Assembly (NCBI RefSeq): GCF_013816785.1
Contig: NZ_JACDDV010000002.1
Coordinates: forward strand, 1-64,000
Length of the DNA stretch: 64,000 nt
Origin: Sphingomonas sp.
GTDB taxonomy: Bacteria > Pseudomonadota > Alphaproteobacteria > Sphingomonadales > Sphingomonadaceae
Direction: 5' to 3'
Position numbers and translations under genes: made by a program. Each line of letters opens with the position of its first letter. Positions within the stretch are counted from its first letter, which is position 1. This document shows, piece by piece, positions 47,096-57,265 of the stretch. The notes under the pieces were generated by a model. It was not told where the DNA came from, did not search any database, and worked only from the letters and a program-made list of their open reading frames with translations.

Positions 47096-48873
47096 GTCGA
47101 TTCGCCCGGCCTGGGCTCGCGTGGCCCGAACAATTGTTCATAAGATCCTGTTTCGACGATCCGTCCGTGATCGAGCCGAACGATCCGGTCGCAGGATCTG
47201 ATGGTGGTCTTGCGGTGGGCGACAATGAGGATCGTGCGGCCTTCCGCGCCGAGCCGGTCGAGCGCGCCCATCAAAGCTTCCTCAGTTTCCTCGTCGAGCG
47301 CGCTGGTCGCTTCGTCGAGTATCAGCACCGATGCGCCCTTGTAGACTGCCCGCGCTACGCCAAGGCGTTGCCGCTGGCCGCCCGAAAGGCGCACCCCGCG
47401 CTCGCCGACCATTGTCTCGTATCCCTCGGGTAGCGTGGCGATGAAGTCGACGAGTTGAGCGACGGAAGCCGCATGGTCGACCCGCGCGAGGTCGATAGCC
47501 TGCGCGGGCTCGCCGAACGCGATGTTGCGCGCAATGCTGCCGTCAGCGAGGAAAATCGCTTGAGGGACGTGCGCGACATTCTTTTGCCAGGCCCGGACGC
47601 TGGCATGGTTGAGCACGACCCCATCAATCGTGATATGACCCGTGCCCGGCTCAAGCAGGCCCATCAGCAGATCGGCAAGCGTGCTTTTGCCCGCGCCCGT
47701 GCGCCCGATGAGGGCAATGCGCTCCCCCCGGGGAATCACCAAGTCAATGCCGCCGACTGCCGCCGCCGCCCGGCCTGGGTAATGGAAGCCAACCTGGTCG
47801 AACCGGATTTCGCGGGCGAAAGCGATCGGCGGCCCCGGCGGACTCTCTTTGGCTACGGCGACCGGGAGGGTGAGCAATTCAACGACGTCGGCGACAATCG
47901 CCTGCTCGGCAGCGAGCGTCGTCCATCCGTTGTAGAGTGTTTGGGTCAGTGGCAGTAGCCGCTGCGCCGCCAGCGCCAGCGCGCCGAGCACGGGCAGGGC
48001 ATTCGCCAGGCCGCCGGTCCGTTCCGAAAGGACGATCGCCACGCCGACCAGCAGCAACAAGCCGAGCGCTTCGATCACGAACCGCGGGGCTGAGGAAATG
48101 AACGCGGAGCTGGCCGCCGCGCGCATGAAGCGCTCATCGATCGACCGAAATGCCTCGACGTAGGGAGCTTGCGAGTGGTCGAGGATGATATCGCGAATCC
48201 CGCCCAGGCTTTCCTGGACCGTCTGAATGCGTCGTTCGTACGATTCGCCGATCACGTTCGAATTACCGGCCAGGCGGCCGCGGATGGCGAGCAACCCGGC
48301 GGCATACACGCTCGCCACGAACAGGGCCGCAATGGCCGCGCTTGTTGCATCGATCATCAGCAGGGCCGCGACGATGAAGAGCGACATTATCAACGCAGAG
48401 GCGGTCTGGAGCAGTTGGAGAACCACGCTGAATACCAGCCGTTCCACCTTCGCTAGGGCGGCGACGATCTGGCTGCTGTTGCGCTGAAGGTGGAAAGCAT
48501 AGGGCTGGAGCAGGATACGCCGCTGAATCTCGACCATCCAGTCGTGGCCCAGGCCGTAGGCGAAACGCTGCGTGGCCCAGGACAGGATCAGGCGAAGCAC
48601 CGCGGCGAGGATCGCAGCCAGCGCAAACAGGCCAGCAGCGGTGACCATAGGCTCGGTGCCGGTTCGCATGCCAATTTGGGCGACTAGCCGGGCCATCCAG
48701 CTTGCCCCTTTCCCGATCGAGGCGTTGGTAAGCAGCGCGAGGAGCGGGATCAAGGCGCTGATTGTTACCAACTCGGCGAGCGCCGCCAGCGGCATCAATC
48801 CGCCGATCAGGACCAACTGACCGCGCCGTCGCCGCGGTATCATGCGCAACAGCTGGCGGACCGGCGCGGCCAA
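47092..48873 (-). CDS. ABC exporter, fused permease and ATPase
   Basis: 593 residues. Six membrane helices in the N-terminal ~310 residues (QLVLIGGLMPLAALAELVTISALIPLLALL is helix 1). The ATPase domain has Walker A IGRTGAGKSTLADLL, Q-loop AHVPQAIFLADGSI, signature LSGGQRQRLGVARAVY, Walker B VLILDEATSALDEE and the switch His in VAHRKTTI. It is similar in layout to PglK/MsbA-type lipid-linked glycan or peptide exporters. It may export a lipid-linked sugar for the locus or the RiPP product 15 kb away; neither is shown. The start is TTG at 48873; an ATG at 48843 is possible. surE lies 6 bp upstream. Confidence 0.88.
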   Translation of the reverse strand: MAAPVRQLLRMIPRRRRGQLVLIGGLMPLAALAELVTISALIPLLALLTNASIGKGASWMARLVAQIGMRTGTEPMVTAAGLFALAAILAAVLRLILSWATQRFAYGLGHDWMVEIQRRILLQPYAFHLQRNSSQIVAALAKVERLVFSVVLQLLQTASALIMSLFIVAALLMIDATSAAIAALFVASVYAAGLLAIRGRLAGNSNVIGESYERRIQTVQESLGGIRDIILDHSQAPYVEAFRSIDERFMRAAASSAFISSAPRFVIEALGLLLLVGVAIVLSERTGGLANALPVLGALALAAQRLLPLTQTLYNGWTTLAAEQAIVADVVELLTLPVAVAKESPPGPPIAFAREIRFDQVGFHYPGRAAAAVGGIDLVIPRGERIALIGRTGAGKSTLADLLMGLLEPGTGHITIDGVVLNHASVRAWQKNVAHVPQAIFLADGSIARNIAFGEPAQAIDLARVDHAASVAQLVDFIATLPEGYETMVGERGVRLSGGQRQRLGVARAVYKGASVLILDEATSALDEETEEALMGALDRLGAEGRTILIVAHRKTTIRSCDRIVRLDHGRIVETGSYEQLFGPREPRPGEST

Positions 48874-48879
48874 GTGCGG

Positions 48880-49653
48880 CTAGCCTACCGCCGCAAATCG
48901 CTCGGCGAGCGATGCAAGGCCCGGGCCGTGGGTAAGGTCGAGGTGTAGTGGTGTTACCGCGACATAGCCCTCGGCGACGGCTTCCAGGTCGGTCATATGA
49001 CCCGGCGTCTCAATCGCGGGGACAAGGCCGAACCAATAATAGGGATAGCCGCGCGGGTCGGTTCGCTCGACGACCCTCAGCCGGCCATAGTCGCGGATCC
49101 CTTGACGACAAACGCGCACGCCGTTGACCATGCCCGGCGCCAGCGCCGGAAAATTGATGTTGACCAGTGTGCCCGCCTCGAACGGCATCTCGAGCAATGG
49201 CGCGAGCACCCGCCCGGCCCAGCTTTCAGCGGCTGCGAAGGGGACCGTATCGCCCATCCCTTCGCGCGGGTAGACTTGGCTGAGCGCGATCGAGCGCACC
49301 CCGGCCAGCGCACCTTCCATGGCCGCCGACACGGTGCCGGAATAGGTTACGTCCTCGGCCAAGTTGGCGCCGCGGTTCACACCGGACAGGATGAGGTCGG
49401 GCGGCGCATCCTTCATGACGTGCGCCAGCGCCAGCATGACGGCGTCGGTCGGTGTGCCGCTGACCGAGTAGCGCTGGTCGCCGTGGCGCTTGAGGCGAAT
49501 CGGGCGGGAAAGAGTCAGGGAGTGACCCGCGCCAGACTGTTCCTCACCCGGTGCAACCGCCCAGACATCGTCCGACAAGGTTCGGGCGATTTGCTTCAGC
49601 ACGGCCAAGCCGGGCGCGTGAATTCCGTCGTCGTTGGTGATCAGGATGCGCAT
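48880..49653 (-). CDS. surE: 5'/3'-nucleotidase SurE
   Basis: 257 residues. RILITNDDGIHAPGL at the N-terminus holds the paired Asp metal ligands, APGEEQSGAGHSLTL follows with the phosphate-binding Ser/Asn region, and SGVNRGANLAEDVTYSGTVSAAMEG is unmistakable SurE. It dephosphorylates nucleoside monophosphates, a survival and stationary-phase function. ATG start at 49653. Same strand as the ABC transporter, 6 bp apart. Confidence 0.96.
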   Translation of the reverse strand: MRILITNDDGIHAPGLAVLKQIARTLSDDVWAVAPGEEQSGAGHSLTLSRPIRLKRHGDQRYSVSGTPTDAVMLALAHVMKDAPPDLILSGVNRGANLAEDVTYSGTVSAAMEGALAGVRSIALSQVYPREGMGDTVPFAAAESWAGRVLAPLLEMPFEAGTLVNINFPALAPGMVNGVRVCRQGIRDYGRLRVVERTDPRGYPYYWFGLVPAIETPGHMTDLEAVAEGYVAVTPLHLDLTHGPGLASLAERFAAVG

Positions 49654-49845
49654 CGTCTTGCTATGCGATGTGTGCGACGTTGGGACAATGGCCCAAGCGA
49701 CCTGCGTCCAATCGGCAACAATCCCCAGCTAAATCGCGTTGAGGCCGGTCAGTTCTTGTTAAGGCGGAAGAGCTTAACTATGAGCGCCATGGGGATACCG
49801 ACTGCACCGACTAAGTGTCGGGAAAGTCAAATGTATTTGCCTCCG

Positions 49846-49890
49846 GCCGAACCCGGTGGCCCGGGTTCGGCTCGGGCAGGCGCTTGCGCC
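49846..49890 (+). promoter_or_regulatory. structured 5' leader of dksA
   Basis: Two hairpins lie directly before the dksA ribosome site: GCCGAACCCGG-tggc-CCGGGTTCGGC (49846-49871, 11 bp perfect) and GGCGC-tt-GCGCC (49879-49890). The second ends at the base before the GGGGAGG ribosome site (49891-49897). Such placement could gate translation. The remainder of the 249-bp gap from surE shows no other definite element. Confidence 0.5.
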
Positions 49891-49902
49891 GGGGAGGGTG
49901 TG

Positions 49903-50367
49903 ATGGCTACCGCTCTTGTTGACCTATACGGGATTGGATCTGGTCTGTTCGACCAGATAATCTTGCCGGACGGATATCGTCCTTCGGACGGCGAAGAATT
50001 CATGGGCGACAATCAACGCGCCTATTTCCTGCGCAAGCTCAAGGACTGGAAAGAGTCGATTGTCGAGGAAAGCCGCGCGACGATGGCGCAGCTCCAGGTC
50101 GACTCGCTTCGCGAGCCCGACATCGCCGACCGCGCGTCGAGCGAGACCGACTGGTCGATCGAGCTTCGCACCCGCGATCGCCAGCGCAAGCTGATCGCCA
50201 AGATCGATGCCGCCGTCCGCCGTCTCTACGAAGGCGATTATGGCTATTGCGAAGTCACCGGCGACCCAATCTCGCTGGCGCGCCTCGAAGCGCGGCCGAT
50301 CGCGACAATGACGCTGGAAGCCCAGGAAAAGCACGAGCGAATCGAGCGCGTCTCGCGCGACGATTGA
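49903..50367 (+). CDS. dksA: RNA polymerase-binding transcription factor DksA
   Basis: Binds the RNA polymerase secondary channel and mediates the (p)ppGpp response. 154 residues. Long helical hairpin (AYFLRKLKDWKESIVEESRATMAQ ... IADRASSETDWSIELRTRDRQRKLIAKIDAAVRRL), then the compact C-terminal GDYGYCEVTGDPISLARLEARPIATMTLEAQEKHE. Only one Cys remains of the four-Cys zinc site, as is usual in alphaproteobacterial DksA. The ATG at 49903 follows GGGGAGG by 5 nt; the 456-residue track ORF is rejected as read-through. Confidence 0.94.
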   Translation: MATALVDLYGIGSGLFDQIILPDGYRPSDGEEFMGDNQRAYFLRKLKDWKESIVEESRATMAQLQVDSLREPDIADRASSETDWSIELRTRDRQRKLIAKIDAAVRRLYEGDYGYCEVTGDPISLARLEARPIATMTLEAQEKHERIERVSRDD

Positions 50368-50389
50368 GTTTTTAGATCAGGGAATTGGG

Positions 50390-50416
50390 AGGGCCGGCGG
50401 GAAACCGTCCGGCCCT
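50390..50416. terminator. GC-rich hairpin between dksA and DUF465 gene
   Basis: AGGGCCGG-cgg-gaaa-ccgt-CCGGCCCT forms an 8-bp stem extended by three more pairs with one bulged T, and is followed by TTTC. It lies in the 60-bp gap between convergent genes and probably terminates dksA transcription, possibly both sides. Confidence 0.65.
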
Positions 50417-50427
50417 TTCGCTTGGCC

Positions 50428-50586
50428 TCAAAAGTGGCCGGTAATCGCGTCCTTGAGGCGTAGCTTTTCTTTTTTTAGCCGGTGGAGGAGGGTTTCGTCT
50501 GGGTGGGTGCGATGCTCTTCGGTATCGATCTGCTCGTGGAGCGCGGCATGCTTGGATGCGAGGGCGTCGACTTGTCCTTTGTCCAT
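50428..50586 (-). CDS. DUF465/YdcH-family small protein
   Basis: 52 residues, not in the ORF track in this frame. It reads MDKGQVDALASKHAALHEQI, then EEHRTHPDETLLHRLKKEKLRLKDAI, a helical hairpin typical of DUF465 (YdcH) proteins (ALxxKHxxLdxxI ... LKKxKLxLKDxI). AAGGAA lies about 8-9 nt before the ATG at 50586. The 88-residue ORF given in the track for this region is a different frame and is rejected. Function of the family is unknown. A second DUF465 gene is divergently placed 164 bp away. Confidence 0.85.
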   Translation of the reverse strand: MDKGQVDALASKHAALHEQIDTEEHRTHPDETLLHRLKKEKLRLKDAITGHF

Positions 50587-50750
50587 CGGTCAATTTCCTT
50601 TCGTTGGCTGACACGTGACAGGCAATTGAATAAATCACGAAAACTCACTCTTGTCGCTACCCTTTGTCATCGCCTCGGCGGATGCAGGGTGCGGCTGGGC
50701 GTTGACGGCCCGCGCGTGACGGCAAGCGGCGCTTCGGATAAGAGGTAGCG

Positions 50751-50948
50751 ATGAACGACGACGACCCGCTCGAGTTGTTGGCCCTACTGAAAAACGAGCA
50801 TCGTCGGCTTGACGGGGAAACGGAGCTGCTGCGGCTGTCGGGCAACTGCGATCAGCTCGAGCTGGCGCGGATGAAGAAGCGGAAGCTTGCGCTCAGAGAC
50901 CAGATTGAACAGCTGTCCGACCGCATCGTACCCGACATCATCGCTTGA
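50751..50948 (+). CDS. DUF465-family small protein
   Basis: 65 residues, mostly one helical hairpin: LLALLKNEHRRLDGETELL, then LELARMKKRKLALRDQIEQLSDRI. Same family as the divergent gene at 50428-50586 but with a longer and more divergent N-terminus. The RcdA-like gene begins about 80 bp later on the same strand. No function known for the family. Confidence 0.82.
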   Translation: MNDDDPLELLALLKNEHRRLDGETELLRLSGNCDQLELARMKKRKLALRDQIEQLSDRIVPDIIA

Positions 50949-51029
50949 CGGATGCTGTCCGATCGCGGGACGGGTCCGGCGTTGGCGGTGACATCCGGTG
51001 ACGAGGGGCGTTTCATCTTGGTCCCCGAC

Positions 51030-51539
51030 ATGGCAGAATTGCTTTCGATGACCGACTCGACCCAAGACCCTGGACCTGAAGCACGGATCACGCCGCGGCT
51101 GATCGACGCGCTCTATACCGAGGCGATGATCCTCGCCGACGAGGCGCGCGCCTATTTCGATGAGGCCGGGCGCGACGACCGGCAGTCGCTGGAGCCTTAC
51201 GCCCGCGTCGGATTTGCCTGCGAGTCGCTTAAGGTGACGACGCGGATCATGCACATCGTCGCCTGGCTATTGACCCAGCGCGCGGTCGAGAGCGGCGAAT
51301 TGCGCGCGATCGAGGGGCGCCGTCCCGAACGCCGCCTCGGCCACGCCAATGAAAGCGACCCTTTGGTCGTCGCCCAGCTGCCTGAGGCCGCGCAGCGGCT
51401 GATCCGGGCCAGCGCCGACCTTTATTCGCGTATTCAGCGGCTCGACGAGGGCCAGCTTGCCGGCGAACCGGCGCCGAGTCCGGCGCGAGCGCTGATGGGC
51501 CGGCTGGAGCGCGACCTCATCTGGAATCGCGGCGCCTAA
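51030..51539 (+). CDS. RcdA/DUF1465-family protein
   Basis: 169 residues from the ATG at 51030. The conserved core ITPRLIDALYTEAMILADEARAYFDEA, YARVGFACESLKVTTRIMHIVAWLLTQRAVESGEL matches the DUF1465 family, which includes the Caulobacter ClpXP adaptor RcdA that promotes CtrA degradation. With CcrM in the same window, it points to the alphaproteobacterial cell-cycle network. The start is uncertain: TTG 51018 has GAGGGG about 9 nt upstream, while ATG 51030 and 51048 lack good ribosome sites. The track start at 50952 seems too early. Confidence 0.82.
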   Translation: MAELLSMTDSTQDPGPEARITPRLIDALYTEAMILADEARAYFDEAGRDDRQSLEPYARVGFACESLKVTTRIMHIVAWLLTQRAVESGELRAIEGRRPERRLGHANESDPLVVAQLPEAAQRLIRASADLYSRIQRLDEGQLAGEPAPSPARALMGRLERDLIWNRGA

Positions 51540-51557
51540 GGGCATAAGATCAGGGCC

Positions 51558-52700
51558 ATGCGCCCCTTCACGTTCCATTATGGCCCTTCCGTCCTGTCCG
51601 GCAGCGACGGAGCTGAGGGCCTTGTCGAGTTGTTGCCCGAGGGACGCTGCCTGTTCGTCACCGACGATGCGCTGTTGTCGCTCGGGCTGCCCGACCGATG
51701 GTTGGCGGCGATGCGCGAGCGGTGTGAGGTGGCGATGTTTAGCGCGGTCGAGGCCGACCCGTCGCTGGAGACTCTGCTTGCCGCGGTCGAGGTTGGGCGA
51801 CGCCATGACGTCACCCATGTCGTCGGGTTCGGCGGGGGGAGCCCGATGGATGTTGCCAAGCTGGCCGCATATTTGCTCGGCTCAGGTGACGTCCTCGATG
51901 AGATTTGGGGCGTCGAACTCGCCAAGGGGCAGGGCCTGCCCCTCTCGCTGGTGCCGACCACCGCCGGGACCGGTTCGGAAGCGACGCCGATTTCGGTCAT
52001 CACGGTCGAGGGCGGGACCAAGCTGGCGGTCAATGCGCGCGCGCTAACCGCCAAATGGGCGCTGCTCGATCCGACGCTGACCATCGGCCTGCCGCGCCAC
52101 GTTACGGCGGCGACCGGAATCGATGCGATTGTCCATGCGGTCGAGGCCTACACCTCGGCGCGGCTCAAGAATCCGGTGTCCGACGCCCTGGCGCGCGAGG
52201 CGCTCCGACTGTTGAGCGCGAATTTGCTGACCGCCTGCAATGAACCCGCAAACCTCGAGGCTCGTTCGGCGATGCTGCTGGGCGCGCATCTGGCCGGCGT
52301 CGCCTTTTCCAATGCGCCCGTCGCCGGCGTTCATGCGCTGGCCTATCCGCTCGGTGGAATCCATCATCTGCCGCACGGCCTGTCGAATGCGCTGATGCTG
52401 CGCCATGTGCTGCAGCATAATAGCGAGGTAGCGCGCGACGATTATGCCGAGCTTGCTGAAATCCTTGCGCCCGACTGCGCGGGGCAGGGCAGCCAAGCCA
52501 AATGCGCGGGGTTGATCAACCGGCTCGACCAGCTGGCGACCGATTCGGGTTTGGCTTTACGGCTGCGCGACCATGGCGTGCCGGAGGGTGACATCCCGAT
52601 GCTCGCTCAGGAAGCGATGAAGCAGCAGCGGTTGCTGGTGAACAATCCGTGCCCGATCGACGAAGCCGACGCGCGCCGGCTCTACGAGGCGGCCTGGTGA
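51558..52700 (+). CDS. iron-containing alcohol dehydrogenase
   Basis: 380 residues of the group III metal-dependent dehydrogenases. NAD-binding VVGFGGGSPMDVAKLAA near 93-110, LSLVPTTAGTGSEATP, then ATGIDAIVHAVEAYTS with metal ligands Asp and His, and ALAYPLGGIHHLPHGLSNALML with further His ligands. Oxidises an alcohol or reduces an aldehyde/ketoester such as maleylacetate; substrate not readable. Overlaps the thioesterase gene by 4 bp (GTGA). Confidence 0.9.
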   Translation: MRPFTFHYGPSVLSGSDGAEGLVELLPEGRCLFVTDDALLSLGLPDRWLAAMRERCEVAMFSAVEADPSLETLLAAVEVGRRHDVTHVVGFGGGSPMDVAKLAAYLLGSGDVLDEIWGVELAKGQGLPLSLVPTTAGTGSEATPISVITVEGGTKLAVNARALTAKWALLDPTLTIGLPRHVTAATGIDAIVHAVEAYTSARLKNPVSDALAREALRLLSANLLTACNEPANLEARSAMLLGAHLAGVAFSNAPVAGVHALAYPLGGIHHLPHGLSNALMLRHVLQHNSEVARDDYAELAEILAPDCAGQGSQAKCAGLINRLDQLATDSGLALRLRDHGVPEGDIPMLAQEAMKQQRLLVNNPCPIDEADARRLYEAAW

Positions 52701-53128
52701 GCCGGGAGGCGCCACGGGGGCGCGACGCCTATCGCCACTTCACGCGCATCGCGACGCGCTGGGCCGACAACGACGCCTATGGGCATGTCAACAACACCGT
52801 CTATTACCAATGGTTCGACAGTGCGGTGAATGGCTGGTTGGTGGGCGAGGGGCTGCTCGATATCGCGTGCGGAGACCCGATCGGGCTGGTCGTCGAGACG
52901 GGCTGCAGCTATTTCACGGCGCTAAGCTTTCCAGGCGAAGTCGATGTCGGCATAGCCATCGACCGGATGGGGTCGTCGAGCGTTACTTATTTGATCGGCG
53001 TGTTCCCCGTGGAGCGGGTAGAACCCTCGGCTCAGGGGTTTTTCACCCATGTCTATGTCGGTCGCGGCAATCGTCGGCCAACGCCGCTGCCCGAGGAATG
53101 GCGGGCGAGCCTGGATAAGCTGGCCTAA
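52697..53128 (+). CDS. hotdog-fold acyl-CoA thioesterase
   Basis: 143 residues from the GTG at 52697, which overlaps the preceding stop. 4HBT signature: TRWADNDAYGHVNNTVYYQWFDSAVNGWL (Asp and the long central helix), then VETGCSYFTALSFPGEVDVGIAIDRMGSSS. Hydrolyses acyl-CoA thioesters. Coupled with the alcohol dehydrogenase. The stop shares CTAA with the convergent nitronate monooxygenase gene. Confidence 0.9.
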   Translation: MSREAPRGRDAYRHFTRIATRWADNDAYGHVNNTVYYQWFDSAVNGWLVGEGLLDIACGDPIGLVVETGCSYFTALSFPGEVDVGIAIDRMGSSSVTYLIGVFPVERVEPSAQGFFTHVYVGRGNRRPTPLPEEWRASLDKLA

Positions 53129-54078
53129 GCCGCCAGTCGCGCCTTGGCCGCAGCATATTCACGGGCGATGCGGGCGATGAGGCCGGCCGCCGGCTCAACT
53201 TTGTCGATCACGCCGATTCCCTGGCCCGATCCCCAAATGTCGCGCCATGCCTCGGCGCCGCTGGCAGATTCGAAGTTCATCGCGTCGCCGCCGGGCTGAG
53301 CAAGGTTTTCGGGGTCGAGGCCAGCGGCGACGATCGAGGCCCGCAAATAATTGCCGTTGATTCCGGTAAACAGGTTGGAATTGACGATGTCGCCGGCGCG
53401 GCCGTCGACGATACCCTGCTTATACTCGGGCGTGGCGTGCGCCTCCGGCGTGGCGATGAATGGCGAGCCGATATAGGCGAGGTCGGCGCCCATCGCCTGT
53501 GCCGCCAGCACCGCTCCCCCGGTCGCGATCGCGCCTGACAGGATTAACGGACCGTCAAACCAGGCGCGAATTTCCTGAACCAGCGCGAACGGCGACCATT
53601 TGCCGGCATGGCCGCCCGCGCCCGCCGCAACCGCGATCAGCCCGTCGGCGCCTTTCTCAACTGCTTTCCGTGCGAAGCGGTCGTCGATGATGTCATGGAG
53701 CGTGATCCCGCCCCAGGCGTGAACCGCCTCATTCAGCTCGGTCCGTGCGCCCAGCGAGGTTATCACCAACGGCACCTTCCACTTAGCGCAGGTCGCGACG
53801 TCGGCTTCGAACCGGTCGTTGGAGCGATGTACGATCTGGTTGACCGCGAACGGCGCCGAGAGCGCCTCGGGATGGTCGCGGTCCCAGGCGGCGAGCTCTT
53901 CGGTGATCTGGTGAAGCCATTCGTCGAGCTGGCTCTGCGGCCGCGCATTCAATGCCGGGAAGCTGCCGACGATGCCGGCCTTGCATTGCGCAATCACCAG
54001 GCCGGGGTTCGAGACGATGAACAGTGGCGCGCCGATGATGGGCAGGCGCAGGCGATCGAATACGGCGGGGAGGGGCAT
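53125..54078 (-). CDS. nitronate monooxygenase-like flavoprotein
   Basis: 317-residue FMN TIM barrel. LPIIGAPLFIVSNPGLVIAQCKAGIVGSFPALNAR is the N-terminal FMN-binding start, followed by VAAGAGGHAGKWSPFAL, LSGAIATGGAVLAAQAMGADLAYIGSPFIAT and the LF/NSNLFTG region. The family oxidises nitronates and related compounds. GGGGAGGGGC precedes the ATG. The epimerase gene upstream ends 9 bp away on the same strand. Confidence 0.9.
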   Translation of the reverse strand: MPLPAVFDRLRLPIIGAPLFIVSNPGLVIAQCKAGIVGSFPALNARPQSQLDEWLHQITEELAAWDRDHPEALSAPFAVNQIVHRSNDRFEADVATCAKWKVPLVITSLGARTELNEAVHAWGGITLHDIIDDRFARKAVEKGADGLIAVAAGAGGHAGKWSPFALVQEIRAWFDGPLILSGAIATGGAVLAAQAMGADLAYIGSPFIATPEAHATPEYKQGIVDGRAGDIVNSNLFTGINGNYLRASIVAAGLDPENLAQPGGDAMNFESASGAEAWRDIWGSGQGIGVIDKVEPAAGLIARIAREYAAAKARLAA

Positions 54079-54087
54079 GCGGTCTCC

Positions 54088-55089
54088 TCAATCGATCCGG
54101 TGGTAGCGTTTGAACCAGTCGACGAAGCGCGGAATCCCCTCGTCAATGCTCGTGGTCGGGGCGAAGCCTAGGTCGCGCTCGATCGCCGTCAGGTCGGCAA
54201 AGGTATCCTTGACGTCGCCCGGCTGCATCGGTTGACGGTCCAGGATCGCGGTCTTGCCGGTTGCCTGTTCGAGCAGGCCGATCATCCGCATCAATTCTTC
54301 CGAGCGATGGTTGCCGAGGTTGTAGATGGCGTGCGGGCTGTTGCTACCGCCAGCCTTTTCCTCGCCATTGTCGATTGGTGCCGTGTCGACGCAGGCAAGG
54401 ACTCCACGGACGATGTCGTCGATGTAGGTGAAGTCGCGCCGCATCTCGCCATTGTTGAACAGCGTGAGCGGCAGGCCGGCGAACAAGGCGGCGGTAAACA
54501 GCCACATCGCCATATCGGGGCGGCCCCACGGCCCGTAGACGGTGAAGAACCGCAACCCGGTCATCGGCAGGCGGTAGAGATGCGCATAACTCTCCGCCAT
54601 CAGCTCGCCCGACTTCTTGGTCGCGGCATAGAGCGAGACCGGCTGGTCGGCGCGGTCCTCGACGCGAAACGGCAGGCTGTGGTTGGCGCCATAGACCGAT
54701 GACGAACTGGCATAGACCAAGTGCGCGGTCTCCTGCGCCCGCGCCAGCTGCAGTATGTTGATCTGGCCCATCAGGTTCGACCGCGCATAGGCCGCCGGGT
54801 TGGTCAGCGAGTATCGCACGCCGGCCTGTGCGCCAAAGTGTACGATACGGTCGAAGCGAAAGGGCGCGGCGAACTCGGCCAGCGCCCCCTCGTCGGCGAA
54901 ATCGACCTGATGAAAGGTGAACGCTTTACCATGATGCTCGTCAATCTCGGCCAGCCGCGCGCGCTTCAATGCCGGGTCGTAATATTCGTTGAGGTCGTCG
55001 ATCCCAACGACCCGCTCACCGCGGACCAACAAGGCACGCACGGTGGCCGATCCGATGAAGCCCGCGGCGCCGGTAACGAGGACGGTCAT
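54088..55089 (-). CDS. UDP-glucuronate 4-epimerase-like SDR
   Basis: 333 residues. TGAAGFIGSATVRAL NAD motif at residue 6, VVGIDDLNEYYDPALKRARL, HFGAQAGVRYSLTNPAAYARSN, YASSSSVYGAN, YAATKKSGELMAESYAHLY (Tyr-x3-Lys) and RFFTVYGPWGRPDMAMWLFT. The DLNEYYDP and GPWGRPDMA motifs are diagnostic of UDP-glucuronate 4-epimerases (LpsL/WbnF/Cap1J), which make UDP-galacturonate. It would feed the envelope polysaccharide although located outside the main locus. Confidence 0.9.
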   Translation of the reverse strand: MTVLVTGAAGFIGSATVRALLVRGERVVGIDDLNEYYDPALKRARLAEIDEHHGKAFTFHQVDFADEGALAEFAAPFRFDRIVHFGAQAGVRYSLTNPAAYARSNLMGQINILQLARAQETAHLVYASSSSVYGANHSLPFRVEDRADQPVSLYAATKKSGELMAESYAHLYRLPMTGLRFFTVYGPWGRPDMAMWLFTAALFAGLPLTLFNNGEMRRDFTYIDDIVRGVLACVDTAPIDNGEEKAGGSNSPHAIYNLGNHRSEELMRMIGLLEQATGKTAILDRQPMQPGDVKDTFADLTAIERDLGFAPTTSIDEGIPRFVDWFKRYHRID

Positions 55090-55218
55090 GCAGTTCTGCT
55101 AGCGGAGCATCGCGCGCGACGCGAGTGCTCTCGGTTGCGAAACGAAATTGGCCCTATTCGGGCTTTGCATGCGCCGCGCGGCGGCTAGACTGCCAAGCCG
55201 GCACAAGGAGCGGCGAGC

Positions 55219-57156
<1,938 letters not shown>

Positions 57157-57265
57157 AATGAGCGGAGAAAAGTGCAATTTGCGCGTGCTGAGTTCCACGC
57201 TTAGTGGGTGATCGTCGATCACAATATTGGCGAAGGTACCTGATAGCCGCGCGGAGAGTTATTTT

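Noticed and set aside
48997-49902. Long N-terminal extension of dksA
   Set aside because: Runs antisense through surE; the GGGGAGG ribosome site and family length place the start at 49903.
50372-50638. 88-residue minus-strand ORF listed in the track
   Set aside because: Wrong frame for the region; the other minus-strand frame gives a clean DUF465 protein at 50428-50586.
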